Of a DNA stretch of 25,235 nt, positions 5,732 through 14,382 are shown one piece after another (within the stretch, counting starts at the first letter, position 1; each line of letters begins with the position of its first letter). The notes under the pieces were generated by a model, which saw nothing but the letters and a program-made list of their open reading frames with translations, was not told the DNA's origin and did no database searches. Both the position numbers and the translations under genes were made by a program. The DNA comes from Flemingiibacterium sp045634005 (GTDB lineage: Bacteria > Bacillota > Clostridia > Oscillospirales > CAG-272): contig JAZQZL010000006.1 of the NCBI GenBank assembly GCA_045634005.1, positions 1 through 25,235 on the forward strand, read 5' to 3'.

Positions 5732-7972
5732 ATGAAAAACATCTTGACAAATGAAATTTTTGAACGTAATTTCGGAGAAATAAATATTTACGATAATCCT
5801 TCCTATGAACCCGGTACAGGTATAGATACACACGAAGGACTTCAAAAGGCGCTTATGTCGCTTGAAGCAAGACTGGACGGCTGTTCCCATCAGACTGTCA
5901 AAGCCGAGGCTATGCGATTAACTATGCACGACGGCGCTATTGCACTGACGCCTAAAAGCCCTTTCGGTGTCAACATTGTCGGATGGCTACCTACGAGAAA
6001 AGTGTTCCCGTACCGTATGTTCGACGGGATAAAGCAGAAATGGACAGCGGATACGTATGACGAGAGCGACTATGCAAGAGAGCTGCGCCAAACTCGCCTT
6101 TTGCATATCTCAACCGGAACAGGTTGGAGCTACCCTGACGTTGACCACACTAAGCCTAATTTCGAGGATATTCTGAAGCTCGGTATTCCCGGACTTTTAG
6201 CGCGCTCCGAGGTATATCGGGCGAAAAAGATAAGCGACGGCACGTACAGTGAGCAGGACAAGGTATTCTACGATTCGGTTAAGACGGTATACGATGCTGT
6301 AATTCATCTTTTTAACCGTTTTGCTGATCTTTGCGATAAGTATAACACGGAGTTTGCACCGTATATTGCAAGGGCGCTTCGAAGCCTTGCAACCGGTGCG
6401 CCCACGGATCTTTACGAGGCGCTTCTTCTGACGTATCTTTATCAGCTTATACAAGAGCATCTCGGCGGCACGCAGGCACGCTCGCTTGGCAACGTGGATA
6501 TGCTCTGGCGCCCGTATTACGAAAGAGATATCCTACAGGAAAGACTCGACAGAGAAAGCGCAAAGGTTCTCATAAAGTATTTTTATATGCAGTTTCAGTT
6601 CCAGAATCATCCTAACGGTCAGCCGATACATTTTGCCGGAAGTATGCCTGACGGAAGTACGTGTGTGAGCGAGCTTTCATACGTACTTCTTGAAGCCTAC
6701 GGTGAGCTTAATATAGTTAGCCCGAAGGTTCAGATCGCGATAGCAGAGAATACGCCGGATGAGTATATTAGGGCGGCGTGTGACCTACTTCGTACCGGTC
6801 ACACCTCCGTAGTTTTCTGTAACGAGGAGGTAGGTAAAGCGGCTATCAGACGTTACACGGACGATGAAGCGGACATTAACTGTCCCGCGCTATCCGGATG
6901 CTACAATTTCTCTATTCTTGACGATGCACAACCGGAATCCGCCGGGTTTAGCCTTGTGAAGCCTGTGGAGCTTGCCATGAATGGCGGACGAGATATTTTA
7001 ACGGATAAGCTTGTCGGCTTTGCGTGCACAGAGCCAGAGGACGTAATCACATTTGAAGACTTTTCTGCACTTTACAAAAAACAGCTAACGTACATTATTG
7101 ACGTCATAACTGAGATAATCGATTTTTACGACGAGCGTCAGCTTTATTTGAATCCCGATCCGATGCTTTCAGCCTGCTTTGATAATTCTGTTCGTGAGGC
7201 GAAGGATTTCCTTTACAACGGAGCAAAGTACCATCACTCTGTTGTTACTATGTCCTGTATTGCATCTGCAGTTGATTCAATATGGGCTGTAAAGAAATAT
7301 GTGTATGATAAAAAGCTGCTTACCCTTTCTGAATTTCGCGATATTCTCCGCGCAAATTTTGAGGGGCACGAGGATCTGCTTTTCACATTAAAGAACGACA
7401 GAGTAAAATTCGGAAACGATATTGAGGACGTTGATGCGCTTGCCGCAGAAATAATGGCCTTTGCAGCAGACTATATCTATTCGAAGAAGAATACTCTCGG
7501 ATACCGCTATGCCCGTGACAGCGAGGGTATTACACGAGGTATTGCATACGGCCAAAAAAGCTCTGCTTCACCGGACGGACGACTTGCAGGCGAACCGTTT
7601 TCGAAGAATCTTCTCCCCGTATTCGGTATGGACAGAAACGGTCTTACCGCGTATTTTAACTCAGTGACGAAAATAGATGCCGTTAAGCTCGGTAACGGTG
7701 CGCCTATCGACTTTGCGCTTCATCCGACGGTAGTTGAGGGTGACAACGGACTCGATATAATGCTGTCTATCATTCGTACAGTGTTCGCAAAAGGCGGTTC
7801 TGCACTTCAGGGAAATATATACGATACAGAAACGCTTAAGGCGGCGCAGAGGGAGCCGGAAAAATACGAAGGACTTCAAGTGCGCCTTTGCGGCTGGAGC
7901 CAGTATTTCAACCGTCTTACAAAAGACGAGCAGGATATACTAATAATGCAGTCGCAGACTAATGAGCTTTGA
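5732..7972 (+). CDS. Glycyl radical enzyme of the pyruvate formate-lyase superfamily, atypical active site
   Basis: 746 residues, with the long barrel domain (about 1-610) followed by the C-terminal glycyl radical domain. Oxygen-sensitive enzymes of this superfamily store a radical on a backbone Gly and pass it to an active-site Cys to cleave C-C, C-O, C-N or C-S bonds. The radical loop is VRLCGWSQYF with Gly721, 25 residues from the end; common members read RVxGY. The active-site segment is CPALSGCYNF with Cys390; diol-dehydratase-like members read GCVE, where the Glu two residues after the Cys is a catalytic base, and pyruvate formate-lyase has Cys-Cys. Here that position is Asn392. The start is ATG 5732; the longer frame to 5696 overlaps the -10 box. 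The activase gene follows 11 bases later. The substrate is unknown; the mtlD-like neighbour suggests a polyol or sugar derivative. Confidence 0.93.
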   Translation: MKNILTNEIFERNFGEINIYDNPSYEPGTGIDTHEGLQKALMSLEARLDGCSHQTVKAEAMRLTMHDGAIALTPKSPFGVNIVGWLPTRKVFPYRMFDGIKQKWTADTYDESDYARELRQTRLLHISTGTGWSYPDVDHTKPNFEDILKLGIPGLLARSEVYRAKKISDGTYSEQDKVFYDSVKTVYDAVIHLFNRFADLCDKYNTEFAPYIARALRSLATGAPTDLYEALLLTYLYQLIQEHLGGTQARSLGNVDMLWRPYYERDILQERLDRESAKVLIKYFYMQFQFQNHPNGQPIHFAGSMPDGSTCVSELSYVLLEAYGELNIVSPKVQIAIAENTPDEYIRAACDLLRTGHTSVVFCNEEVGKAAIRRYTDDEADINCPALSGCYNFSILDDAQPESAGFSLVKPVELAMNGGRDILTDKLVGFACTEPEDVITFEDFSALYKKQLTYIIDVITEIIDFYDERQLYLNPDPMLSACFDNSVREAKDFLYNGAKYHHSVVTMSCIASAVDSIWAVKKYVYDKKLLTLSEFRDILRANFEGHEDLLFTLKNDRVKFGNDIEDVDALAAEIMAFAADYIYSKKNTLGYRYARDSEGITRGIAYGQKSSASPDGRLAGEPFSKNLLPVFGMDRNGLTAYFNSVTKIDAVKLGNGAPIDFALHPTVVEGDNGLDIMLSIIRTVFAKGGSALQGNIYDTETLKAAQREPEKYEGLQVRLCGWSQYFNRLTKDEQDILIMQSQTNEL

Positions 7973-7983
7973 TTGGTGAGAAA

Positions 7984-8808
7984 ATGCAAAACAAAACGGC
8001 AAGAATATTTGATATAAAGCGTATGGCAATACACGACGGACCGGGAATACGCACCACGGTATTTTTTAAGGGATGTCCACTGAACTGTATTTGGTGCCAT
8101 AACCCCGAGGGAATATCCTCGGAGAAGCAGCTTTCATTCCTTCCTGAAAAATGCGTTGGCTGCGGCAAGTGTGCAGAGACGTGTTCCGGAGGAGCGCACG
8201 TAATATCGGGAGGGAAGCTCTGCCATGATCTTGATAAGTGCAGTGCCTGCGGTATGTGTGGATCCGTGTGCCGAGGGCGTGCGTTGAGGCTTTACGGCTA
8301 CGATGTTACAGTCGACGAGCTTTTTGAAAAGCTTATACGCGATGAAGCGTTTTATAAAAATTCAAACGGCGGTGTTACGCTTTCGGGAGGAGAATGCTTG
8401 CTTCAGGCAGATTTTTGTCGGGATCTTCTTATAAAGCTTAAATCGGCCGGTATACATACGGCTATAGACACCTGTGGCTTTGTGAGCCGTGCCACACTCG
8501 ACAAGGTAGTGCCGTATACGGACATTTTTCTATATGACGTCAAGGCGGTAAACGAGGACGTTCATATGGCGTGTACGGGTAAATCAAACAAGCTTATACT
8601 TGAAAATTTACGCTATCTCGATTCTATCGGCAAGAACATAGAGGTTCGCGTCCCCGTTGTGCCGGGATATAACGACGGCGAGCTTTCGGCGATATATGAT
8701 GTCGTTTCGGCTCTTCGCGGCGACGTAAGGGTCAAGGAGCTTAAGTATCACGCATTTTCTGCTTCCAAATGGCGTGCTCTCGGGCTTGAATGCCAATGTA
8801 ATGCATAA
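7984..8808 (+). CDS. Glycyl radical enzyme activase (radical SAM, with two extra 4Fe-4S clusters)
   Basis: 274 residues. It reductively cleaves S-adenosylmethionine to abstract a hydrogen from the Gly of the partner enzyme. The radical SAM motif CPLNCIWC gives Cys31, Cys35 and Cys38 (Cx3Cx2C). Two ferredoxin-like clusters follow: CVGCGKCAETC (Cys57, 60, 63, 67) and CSACGMCGSVC (Cys86, 89, 92, 96), as in the activases of the non-PFL members of the superfamily. The SAM-binding segment is SGGECLLQ (135-137 GGE), where nearly all relatives have Pro after GGE. The C-terminus stops soon after KYHAFSASKW, so the protein is slightly shorter than the usual 290-310 residues. ATG 7984 follows GGTGAG closely; an in-frame TTG at 7969 overlaps the upstream stop and is less likely. 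Confidence 0.93.
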   Translation: MQNKTARIFDIKRMAIHDGPGIRTTVFFKGCPLNCIWCHNPEGISSEKQLSFLPEKCVGCGKCAETCSGGAHVISGGKLCHDLDKCSACGMCGSVCRGRALRLYGYDVTVDELFEKLIRDEAFYKNSNGGVTLSGGECLLQADFCRDLLIKLKSAGIHTAIDTCGFVSRATLDKVVPYTDIFLYDVKAVNEDVHMACTGKSNKLILENLRYLDSIGKNIEVRVPVVPGYNDGELSAIYDVVSALRGDVRVKELKYHAFSASKWRALGLECQCNA

Positions 8809-8810
8809 TA

Positions 8811-8844
8811 AAAGCGGTCGGCGTTTTAAAACGCCGACCGCTTT
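8811..8844. terminator. Bidirectional terminator, perfect 17-bp arms
   Basis: Arms 8811-8827 and 8828-8844 are perfect reverse complements; the working loop is TTTTAAAA. It separates the activase gene from the convergent bcp gene, whose stop is at 8849. The minus-strand exit is T-rich (TTTATTAT). Confidence 0.88.
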
Positions 8845-8848
8845 GCGT

Positions 8849-9310
8849 TTATTTAACGGATAAATATCCGAGCACCTCTGCGGGATTGGTTTCGCCCTTG
8901 ACCTTTTCCATCACCTTTTCGATGATGCCCTCGCCGTTTATGATAAACGTGGTGCGCACAACGCCCATACTTACCTTGCCGTAAAGCTTCTTTTCCTGCC
9001 ACACGCCGTACGCCTCGTGAACGTGTCTGTCAGGGTCAGACAAAAGCGTGAAGGGAAGCGAATATTTCTCTGCGAACTTAACGTGAGATGCCTCACTGTC
9101 GCGGCTCACGCCAACGACCACTGCTACGAGAGCCTCGATTTCAGCATTAAGAGCGGCAAATGCAGTGGCTTGCTTTGAGCAGCCCGATGTGTTGTCCTTC
9201 GGATAAAAGTAAAGAACGAGAGTTTTGCCCTTGAAATCGGACAGGCTGACGGCTTTTCCGTCCTTGCCGTTAAGTGTAAATTCGGGTGCTTTATCGCCTT
9301 GCTTTAACAT
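8849..9310 (-). CDS. bcp: Peroxiredoxin, Bcp/PrxQ type, lacking the close resolving Cys
   Basis: 153 residues, the normal length of bacterioferritin comigratory protein, a thiol peroxidase that reduces hydrogen peroxide and organic hydroperoxides in the cytoplasm. The thioredoxin-like fold is clear: APEFTL, LVLYFYPKDNTSGCS, and VVGVSRDS. The peroxidatic Cys is Cys44 in TSGCS, where most relatives have TPGC. In the E. coli protein the resolving Cys is five residues later; that position is Thr49 here and no other Cys exists in the protein, so it should work as a 1-Cys enzyme with an external thiol. The ribosome binding site is AGAGGT. It lies 12 bases after the MFS gene and is probably co-transcribed with it. 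Peroxide defence fits an oxygen-sensitive anaerobe. Confidence 0.93.
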   Translation of the reverse strand: MLKQGDKAPEFTLNGKDGKAVSLSDFKGKTLVLYFYPKDNTSGCSKQATAFAALNAEIEALVAVVVGVSRDSEASHVKFAEKYSLPFTLLSDPDRHVHEAYGVWQEKKLYGKVSMGVVRTTFIINGEGIIEKVMEKVKGETNPAEVLGYLSVK

Positions 9311-9322
9311 AATTTTGACCTC

Positions 9323-10540
9323 TTATTTTTCAATGAATTTTTTCCACTTGGGGATTGCAACAATGCAGCAAACCGTTCCAAGCACGCCGATGATGCTCCA
9401 GGTGAGCACGGTGAAGCTCCAGCCGTAAATTTCAGAGAGCTTCGCGATGCCGTATGTGGCGATTGCCGCACCTACGTAAGTGCAGGAGTTTATAACTCCG
9501 GAGATGGTTGAAATATTACCGTATTTTCTGAATCGCTTCGGCACGTGACTGATGAGCATAAGGTTTACACCGTGCGCACAGCCTGTTATGAGCGCCATAA
9601 GAACAATCGTAGCGATAGCGGAAACGTTAAGTAAAAGTACAAGGAGTATAGCTGCACCCGTTGCAGTTGCGAAAATAGCAGTTGCACAGGCAACCTCGTT
9701 TTTAAAGAATTTTTTATAGAACGAGCCTGCTACCATAAGTGCTACCATTGAAAACACTGCAAGCGAAAGTGTGTAGAATATACTCTTGCTGTTTTCGAGA
9801 TTGAACGTTTCGGAAAGCAGAGAAGGCATCCAGTTGGTAACTCCGTCGCGGAGCATTCCCTGGAAAATTATCGCGAGTGCGATAAATATAAGCGGAAAGA
9901 TCGCGCTACGCGGAAGCGTGAAGCGCTTGGAGGTGGATGTGTCTGTGCAGGTGTCGGCGCTCTCGGCGGGCGCGTACGTGCGGTCCTTAACAAACATCCA
10001 GATAAGAAGCGAGATAACTCCGATAGCGGCAGACGTCCAGAGAACGACGTGCCACGAGAAGAGGGATATTATCATGGGTGCGGTGAGATAGACGGCTATA
10101 GTGCCGAACGAAGAGCCCATAGATACTATAACAGAGGATGTGGCATATGTAGCATCATCCATTGTGCTTACCATTATCTTCACGATAGGAGGCCACATCA
10201 TCGCCTGCGCGAATCCGTTGAGCGTCCAAAGTATGCACATAGCCGGAACGGACGTGGAGAAGAGAGGGAACAGCGCGTTTATTCCGGTCGCGCTTATAAG
10301 TCCGATAAATATGAGATTTTGCGGCTTTATCCGGTCGCCGATGCGTCCGTTAATGATCTGGCCGAGTCCGTACGATATTGACATACACGTAAGTATTACA
10401 GACAGCGCGGACTTTTCAAAGCCCGTGTCGGTTACTACCTCTTGAATGACCGCCCCGAAATTTATTCTGGTGACGTAGCTTGCAAAATAAACGTAGGCAA
10501 GAAGCCACGCGAGCCTTTTGCCGGTGATTGACTTTTTCAT
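9323..10540 (-). CDS. MFS transporter, organophosphate/sugar-phosphate antiporter-like
   Basis: 405 residues with about 12 hydrophobic segments in two halves, split by a polar loop near residues 190-215 (rich in Thr, Ser and Asp), the layout of the major facilitator superfamily. The N-terminal part (YFASYVTRINFG, then GLGQIINGRIGDRIKPQ as the motif A region between helices 2 and 3) resembles the organophosphate:phosphate antiporter group (GlpT/UhpT-like), which imports sugar phosphates or organic anions; this placement is by resemblance only. The longer open frame to 10624 overlaps a consensus promoter, so ATG 10540, preceded by GAGGT, is chosen. It forms a two-gene unit with bcp. It could import the substrate for the radical enzyme or mtlD-like pathway, but that is inference from proximity. 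Confidence 0.88.
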   Translation of the reverse strand: MKKSITGKRLAWLLAYVYFASYVTRINFGAVIQEVVTDTGFEKSALSVILTCMSISYGLGQIINGRIGDRIKPQNLIFIGLISATGINALFPLFSTSVPAMCILWTLNGFAQAMMWPPIVKIMVSTMDDATYATSSVIVSMGSSFGTIAVYLTAPMIISLFSWHVVLWTSAAIGVISLLIWMFVKDRTYAPAESADTCTDTSTSKRFTLPRSAIFPLIFIALAIIFQGMLRDGVTNWMPSLLSETFNLENSKSIFYTLSLAVFSMVALMVAGSFYKKFFKNEVACATAIFATATGAAILLVLLLNVSAIATIVLMALITGCAHGVNLMLISHVPKRFRKYGNISTISGVINSCTYVGAAIATYGIAKLSEIYGWSFTVLTWSIIGVLGTVCCIVAIPKWKKFIEK

Positions 10541-10580
10541 ATTTTTGACCTCGGTGAACTTCGCTGTTTTAACACACAGT

Positions 10581-10609
10581 ATTATAGCATCGAGGGCAGA
10601 TTTTGTCAA
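10581..10609 (-). promoter_or_regulatory. Full-consensus sigma-A promoter of the MFS-bcp unit
   Basis: On the minus strand a perfect TTGACA (10609-10604), a 17-base spacer and a perfect TATAAT (10586-10581). The start codon is at 10540, so the leader is about 35 bases. Confidence 0.82.
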
Positions 10610-10648
10610 GGATTTTCGCCGCAATTGATACTTTTTCGCGGTATGTTA

Positions 10649-10677
10649 TTGATTTTTTCTTCAGAATATGATATACT
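10649..10677 (+). promoter_or_regulatory. Putative promoter of the ABC exporter operon
   Basis: TTGATT at 10649-10654 and TATACT at 10672-10677 with a 17-base spacer. A strong AAGGAGG ribosome binding site and ATG 10712 follow. It is back to back with the MFS promoter; the two -35 boxes are 39 bases apart. Confidence 0.7.
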
Positions 10678-10711
10678 GTTATGACACATCCGCAAAAGGA
10701 GGCGAAGCTGT

Positions 10712-12490
10712 ATGCTGTTTGGCAAACATATAAACAAATATTATTTAAAATACTCGCCGTCACTGTTACTTGGAATATTTGCGCTTATAGTTATCGACTA
10801 TTTCCAGCTTATCATTCCCGAGCTTTATAAGCTCGTCGTAAACGGTATAAACGACGGCGCCGTTGAGTATAAAGGTGCTACGGTCGCTTTTGATATGGAT
10901 TTCCTTCTCGACCATATTTGTCTGCCGCTACTCGGTATCATACTTGTAATGGTGATAGGCCGTTTTTTGTGGCGTATATGCTTCTTTGGCGCCGGCATAA
11001 AGGTGGAAACAGATCTTCGCGGCCGTATGTTCGACCGCTGTAAGGATCTCTCCCAGCAGTATTATCAGGTCAACAAGGTTGGCAATATGATGTCGCTCTT
11101 TACCAATGACCTCGAAACCGTGCAGGATTGCTTTGGCTCGGGCGTGCTTATGCTTTGCGATGCGCTGTTCCTCGGTGTGCTTGCAATATACAAAATGGCG
11201 CGTATGGACCTGCTTTTAACGGGACTAACCCTTATCCCGATGGTGCTTTTACTCGTTGTCGGTACGGTAGTCGGAAAGTATATGATGGACAAGTGGGAAA
11301 CAAGACAGGAAGCGTTCTCAAAGCTGTCGGATTTTTCGCAGGAGAGCTTTTCGGGTATTGCCGTGATAAAGGCTTTTGTTAAAGAGTTTGTTGAGCTTTT
11401 GGCGTTCAAGCATCTTAACAAGGAAAACGAAAAGGCAAACGTTGATTACACCAAGGCATCGACGCTTCTCAATATAAGCGTGACGCTGTTCGTTGAATCG
11501 GTTATATGTGTTATACTCGGCTACGGCGGCTACCTTGTGCATGAAGGCACCTTTACCGCGGGCGAGCTTATGGAGTTTATCGGTTACTTTACCGCAATCG
11601 TCTGGCCCGTTATGGCAATCTCACAGCTTATTGAAATGGCATCGCGCGGCAAGGCGTCACTTAAGCGTATTTCCGAGCTGCTTGATGCGAAGCCCGACGT
11701 GTTTGACCGCGAGGATGTCAGCGAGGGTGACCCTATCCGCGGAGATATAGAATTCCGAGGACTTGATTTTACATATCCCGCCGGAGATTATAAGGCGCTT
11801 TCCGACGTTTCCTTCAAGATAAACGCCGGAGAAAACGTTGGTATTATCGGCAAAACGGGTTCGGGAAAGACCACACTCGTTGACCTTATTCTTCGCACGT
11901 ACAACGTGCCTGACGGGACTGTATTCATCGACGGACGCGATATAAACTCCATCCCGATAAAGACGGTCAGAAAATATGCCGCGTACGTTCCGCAGGACAA
12001 CTTCCTTTTCAGCGACACTATAGAAAACAACATTTCCTTTGCGACCGACAGCGGCGATTTGGGTGCGGTCGAAAATGCTGCGAAAATGGCTGACGTTCAC
12101 GAAAACATCGTCGGATTTGCAGAAACGTATAAAACTGTGCTCGGCGAACGCGGCGTTACCGTTTCGGGCGGACAGAAGCAGCGTATCTCCATAGCGCGTG
12201 CGCTTATGAAGGACGCGTCTATACTCATACTTGACGACTCCGTATCCGCGGTCGACGTTAAAACGGAGAAGGTCATACTCGACAATCTCCGTGATATCCG
12301 CCGCGGAAAGACCACTATCCTTATTGCTCACCGCATATCCACTATCGAGCAGATGGATAAAATAATCTTTATCGACGACGGACACGTAAGTGACGTCGGC
12401 ACGCACGCGGAGCTTTATGCGCGCTGTGAGGACTACCGCGAAATGGTAGAGCTTCAGCGCCTTGACGACGAGAGAGGAGGCGATAAGTAA
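10712..12490 (+). CDS. ABC exporter half-transporter with degenerate catalytic site
   Basis: 592 residues: six-helix membrane domain (about 1-320) fused to a nucleotide-binding domain. Walker A is GKTGSGKT (380-387), signature VSGGQKQ (484-490), Walker B ILILDDS with Asp508, and H-loop IAHRIS. The residue after the Walker B Asp, normally the catalytic Glu, is Asp509. That substitution marks the degenerate half of heterodimeric exporters such as TM287/288 or LmrCD, which export lipids, peptides or drugs. The partner is the next gene, which starts on the last base of this stop codon (TAATG), so the two are translationally coupled. AAGGAGG supports ATG 10712. The start of the protein is unusually polar (FGKHINKYYLKYSP), typical for the elbow helix before helix 1. 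The substrate is not predictable. Confidence 0.95.
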   Translation: MLFGKHINKYYLKYSPSLLLGIFALIVIDYFQLIIPELYKLVVNGINDGAVEYKGATVAFDMDFLLDHICLPLLGIILVMVIGRFLWRICFFGAGIKVETDLRGRMFDRCKDLSQQYYQVNKVGNMMSLFTNDLETVQDCFGSGVLMLCDALFLGVLAIYKMARMDLLLTGLTLIPMVLLLVVGTVVGKYMMDKWETRQEAFSKLSDFSQESFSGIAVIKAFVKEFVELLAFKHLNKENEKANVDYTKASTLLNISVTLFVESVICVILGYGGYLVHEGTFTAGELMEFIGYFTAIVWPVMAISQLIEMASRGKASLKRISELLDAKPDVFDREDVSEGDPIRGDIEFRGLDFTYPAGDYKALSDVSFKINAGENVGIIGKTGSGKTTLVDLILRTYNVPDGTVFIDGRDINSIPIKTVRKYAAYVPQDNFLFSDTIENNISFATDSGDLGAVENAAKMADVHENIVGFAETYKTVLGERGVTVSGGQKQRISIARALMKDASILILDDSVSAVDVKTEKVILDNLRDIRRGKTTILIAHRISTIEQMDKIIFIDDGHVSDVGTHAELYARCEDYREMVELQRLDDERGGDK

Positions 12491-14382
12491 TGTACGAATT
12501 TTATCCGCTTCTTATCATCGGCGCTATCGTAGGTGTCCTCTCGGTAATTTTCATTATAGCCTACCTTTCCATAAAGGACCGCAAGGAGGCTATCGGATTT
12601 GACCGCAATATGAAGGATTCCGAAATATTAAAGCGCCTTCTTGTGTATGCAAAGCCTTATGTCGGTAGCTTTGTTTCAGTTTTTGTCATAATGCTCGTTT
12701 CGATAGCGTATGACATCGTATCTCCGCTTCTTGTCGGACGCATCGAGGAGATGATAAAGGACGACTTTGAGATGGCGCGCCTTCTTTCGATGGTGCTCAT
12801 ATACGCGGGCATACTCGTCATTTCGCTCGTATCCTCGTACGTTCAGGCTATAATCCTTCAGAAAACGGGTCAGAAGATACTTTCGAATATCCGTGAGGAT
12901 CTTTTTGTGCACATCGAGAGCCTGTCACACGCACAGCTCACCGAGCACCCCGTCGGCAAGCTCGTTACGCGCGTTACCAACGATACTAACGCGATATCGA
13001 TGATGTTCACCAATATTTTGGTAAACCTTATCAAGAACTCGTGCGTTATCGTCGGCGTGCTTGCGGCGATGCTGTTGCTTAACTATCAGCTGACATTGAT
13101 GGTGCTCTGCTTTGTGCCGTTTATCGTTCTTTTTACTGTCATATTCCGCAAATTCTCGCGTAAGGCGTACCGCAAGGTCAAGGACGGTACCACGGATATA
13201 AACACCTTCTTATCTGAAAATCTTTCGGGTATGAAGATAATTCAGATATTCAACCGAGAGAACCGCAAAAAGTCGGAATTTGATGCTAAAAACGAGTCGC
13301 TCGGCAAGGCCAAGCGCTCGCAGATATTCGTGTTCGGTATTTTCAGGCCGCTCGTTTATATGCTGTATATCTCGTGCGTTCTGTGCCTTTTGTATCTCGG
13401 CGGACGCGGATATATAAACGACGTGGAATTCCTCGGTCAGACTATTGACAGCGGTATTCTTGTGTCCTTTTATATGTTTATCAACAAGTTCTTCAACCCG
13501 ATACAGAGCCTTGCAGAGCAGTTCAACTGGCTCCAGTCGGCATTTGCATCGGCGGAGAAGATATTCACGATATTCGATATAAAGCCCGACGTTGTGGACG
13601 AGCCTGATGCAATCGAGCTTGAAAGCGTTGAGGGTAATATCGAGTTTCGTGACGTATGGTTCTCATACGTACCGGACGAATGGGTGCTGCGCGGAGTTTC
13701 CTTTAAGGTCGATGCAAAGCAGACAGTTGCGTTTGTCGGCTCAACCGGCTCGGGCAAGACGACTATTCTCTCTCTCATATGTCGCAACTACGACATACAA
13801 AAGGGTCAGATACTCATAGACGGCATCGACATAAAGAAGATCAAAATCTCATCACTTCGCCGTCATTTCGGTCAGATGCTTCAGGATGTGTTCCTGTTTT
13901 CGGGCACTATACGAAGCAATATTTTGCTCCGACTCGAGGGAGTATCCGACGGTGAGGTTATGGACGCCTGCCGCTACGTAAATGCGGATAAGTTTATCGG
14001 AAAGCTTACGGGTGGCCTTGACGAGGAGGTACGCGAGCGCGGAAACAACTTCTCCGCAGGTCAAAGACAGCTTCTCTCCTTCGCGCGTACCATAATCCAC
14101 AAGCCCGCGGTTATGATACTCGACGAGGCAACCGCAAACATTGATACGGAAACCGAGCTGCTCATTCAGGATTCGCTCGAGAAGATGATGAATATCGGTA
14201 CGATGCTTATGGTTGCTCACAGACTGTCAACCATACAGCATGCGGACAATATAATCGTACTCTCTCACGGACAGATTGTTGAGCAGGGAAGTCACCACGA
14301 TCTCCTTCTTGCGCGCGGTAAATATTATAAGCTCTATATGATGCAGTACGAAAAGGAAATGCTAAAAAAGGGTAGCGTATGA
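12490..14382 (+). CDS. ABC exporter half-transporter with consensus catalytic site
   Basis: 630 residues. A hydrophobic segment at the extreme N-terminus (about 5-25) precedes the usual six-helix domain (about 55-360), making this protein longer than its partner. The nucleotide-binding domain has Walker A GSTGSGKT (417-424), signature FSAGQRQ (521-527), Walker B VMILDEA with Asp545 and catalytic Glu546, D-loop ANID and H-loop VAHRLS. Paired with the Asp509 protein it makes one hydrolytic and one degenerate ATP site, as expected for a heterodimeric type IV exporter at the cytoplasmic membrane. The start codon overlaps the upstream stop by one base; its own stop overlaps the radC start by ATGA. 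It resembles the truncated exporter at the left edge in its signature and Walker B regions. Confidence 0.95.
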   Translation: MYEFYPLLIIGAIVGVLSVIFIIAYLSIKDRKEAIGFDRNMKDSEILKRLLVYAKPYVGSFVSVFVIMLVSIAYDIVSPLLVGRIEEMIKDDFEMARLLSMVLIYAGILVISLVSSYVQAIILQKTGQKILSNIREDLFVHIESLSHAQLTEHPVGKLVTRVTNDTNAISMMFTNILVNLIKNSCVIVGVLAAMLLLNYQLTLMVLCFVPFIVLFTVIFRKFSRKAYRKVKDGTTDINTFLSENLSGMKIIQIFNRENRKKSEFDAKNESLGKAKRSQIFVFGIFRPLVYMLYISCVLCLLYLGGRGYINDVEFLGQTIDSGILVSFYMFINKFFNPIQSLAEQFNWLQSAFASAEKIFTIFDIKPDVVDEPDAIELESVEGNIEFRDVWFSYVPDEWVLRGVSFKVDAKQTVAFVGSTGSGKTTILSLICRNYDIQKGQILIDGIDIKKIKISSLRRHFGQMLQDVFLFSGTIRSNILLRLEGVSDGEVMDACRYVNADKFIGKLTGGLDEEVRERGNNFSAGQRQLLSFARTIIHKPAVMILDEATANIDTETELLIQDSLEKMMNIGTMLMVAHRLSTIQHADNIIVLSHGQIVEQGSHHDLLLARGKYYKLYMMQYEKEMLKKGSV

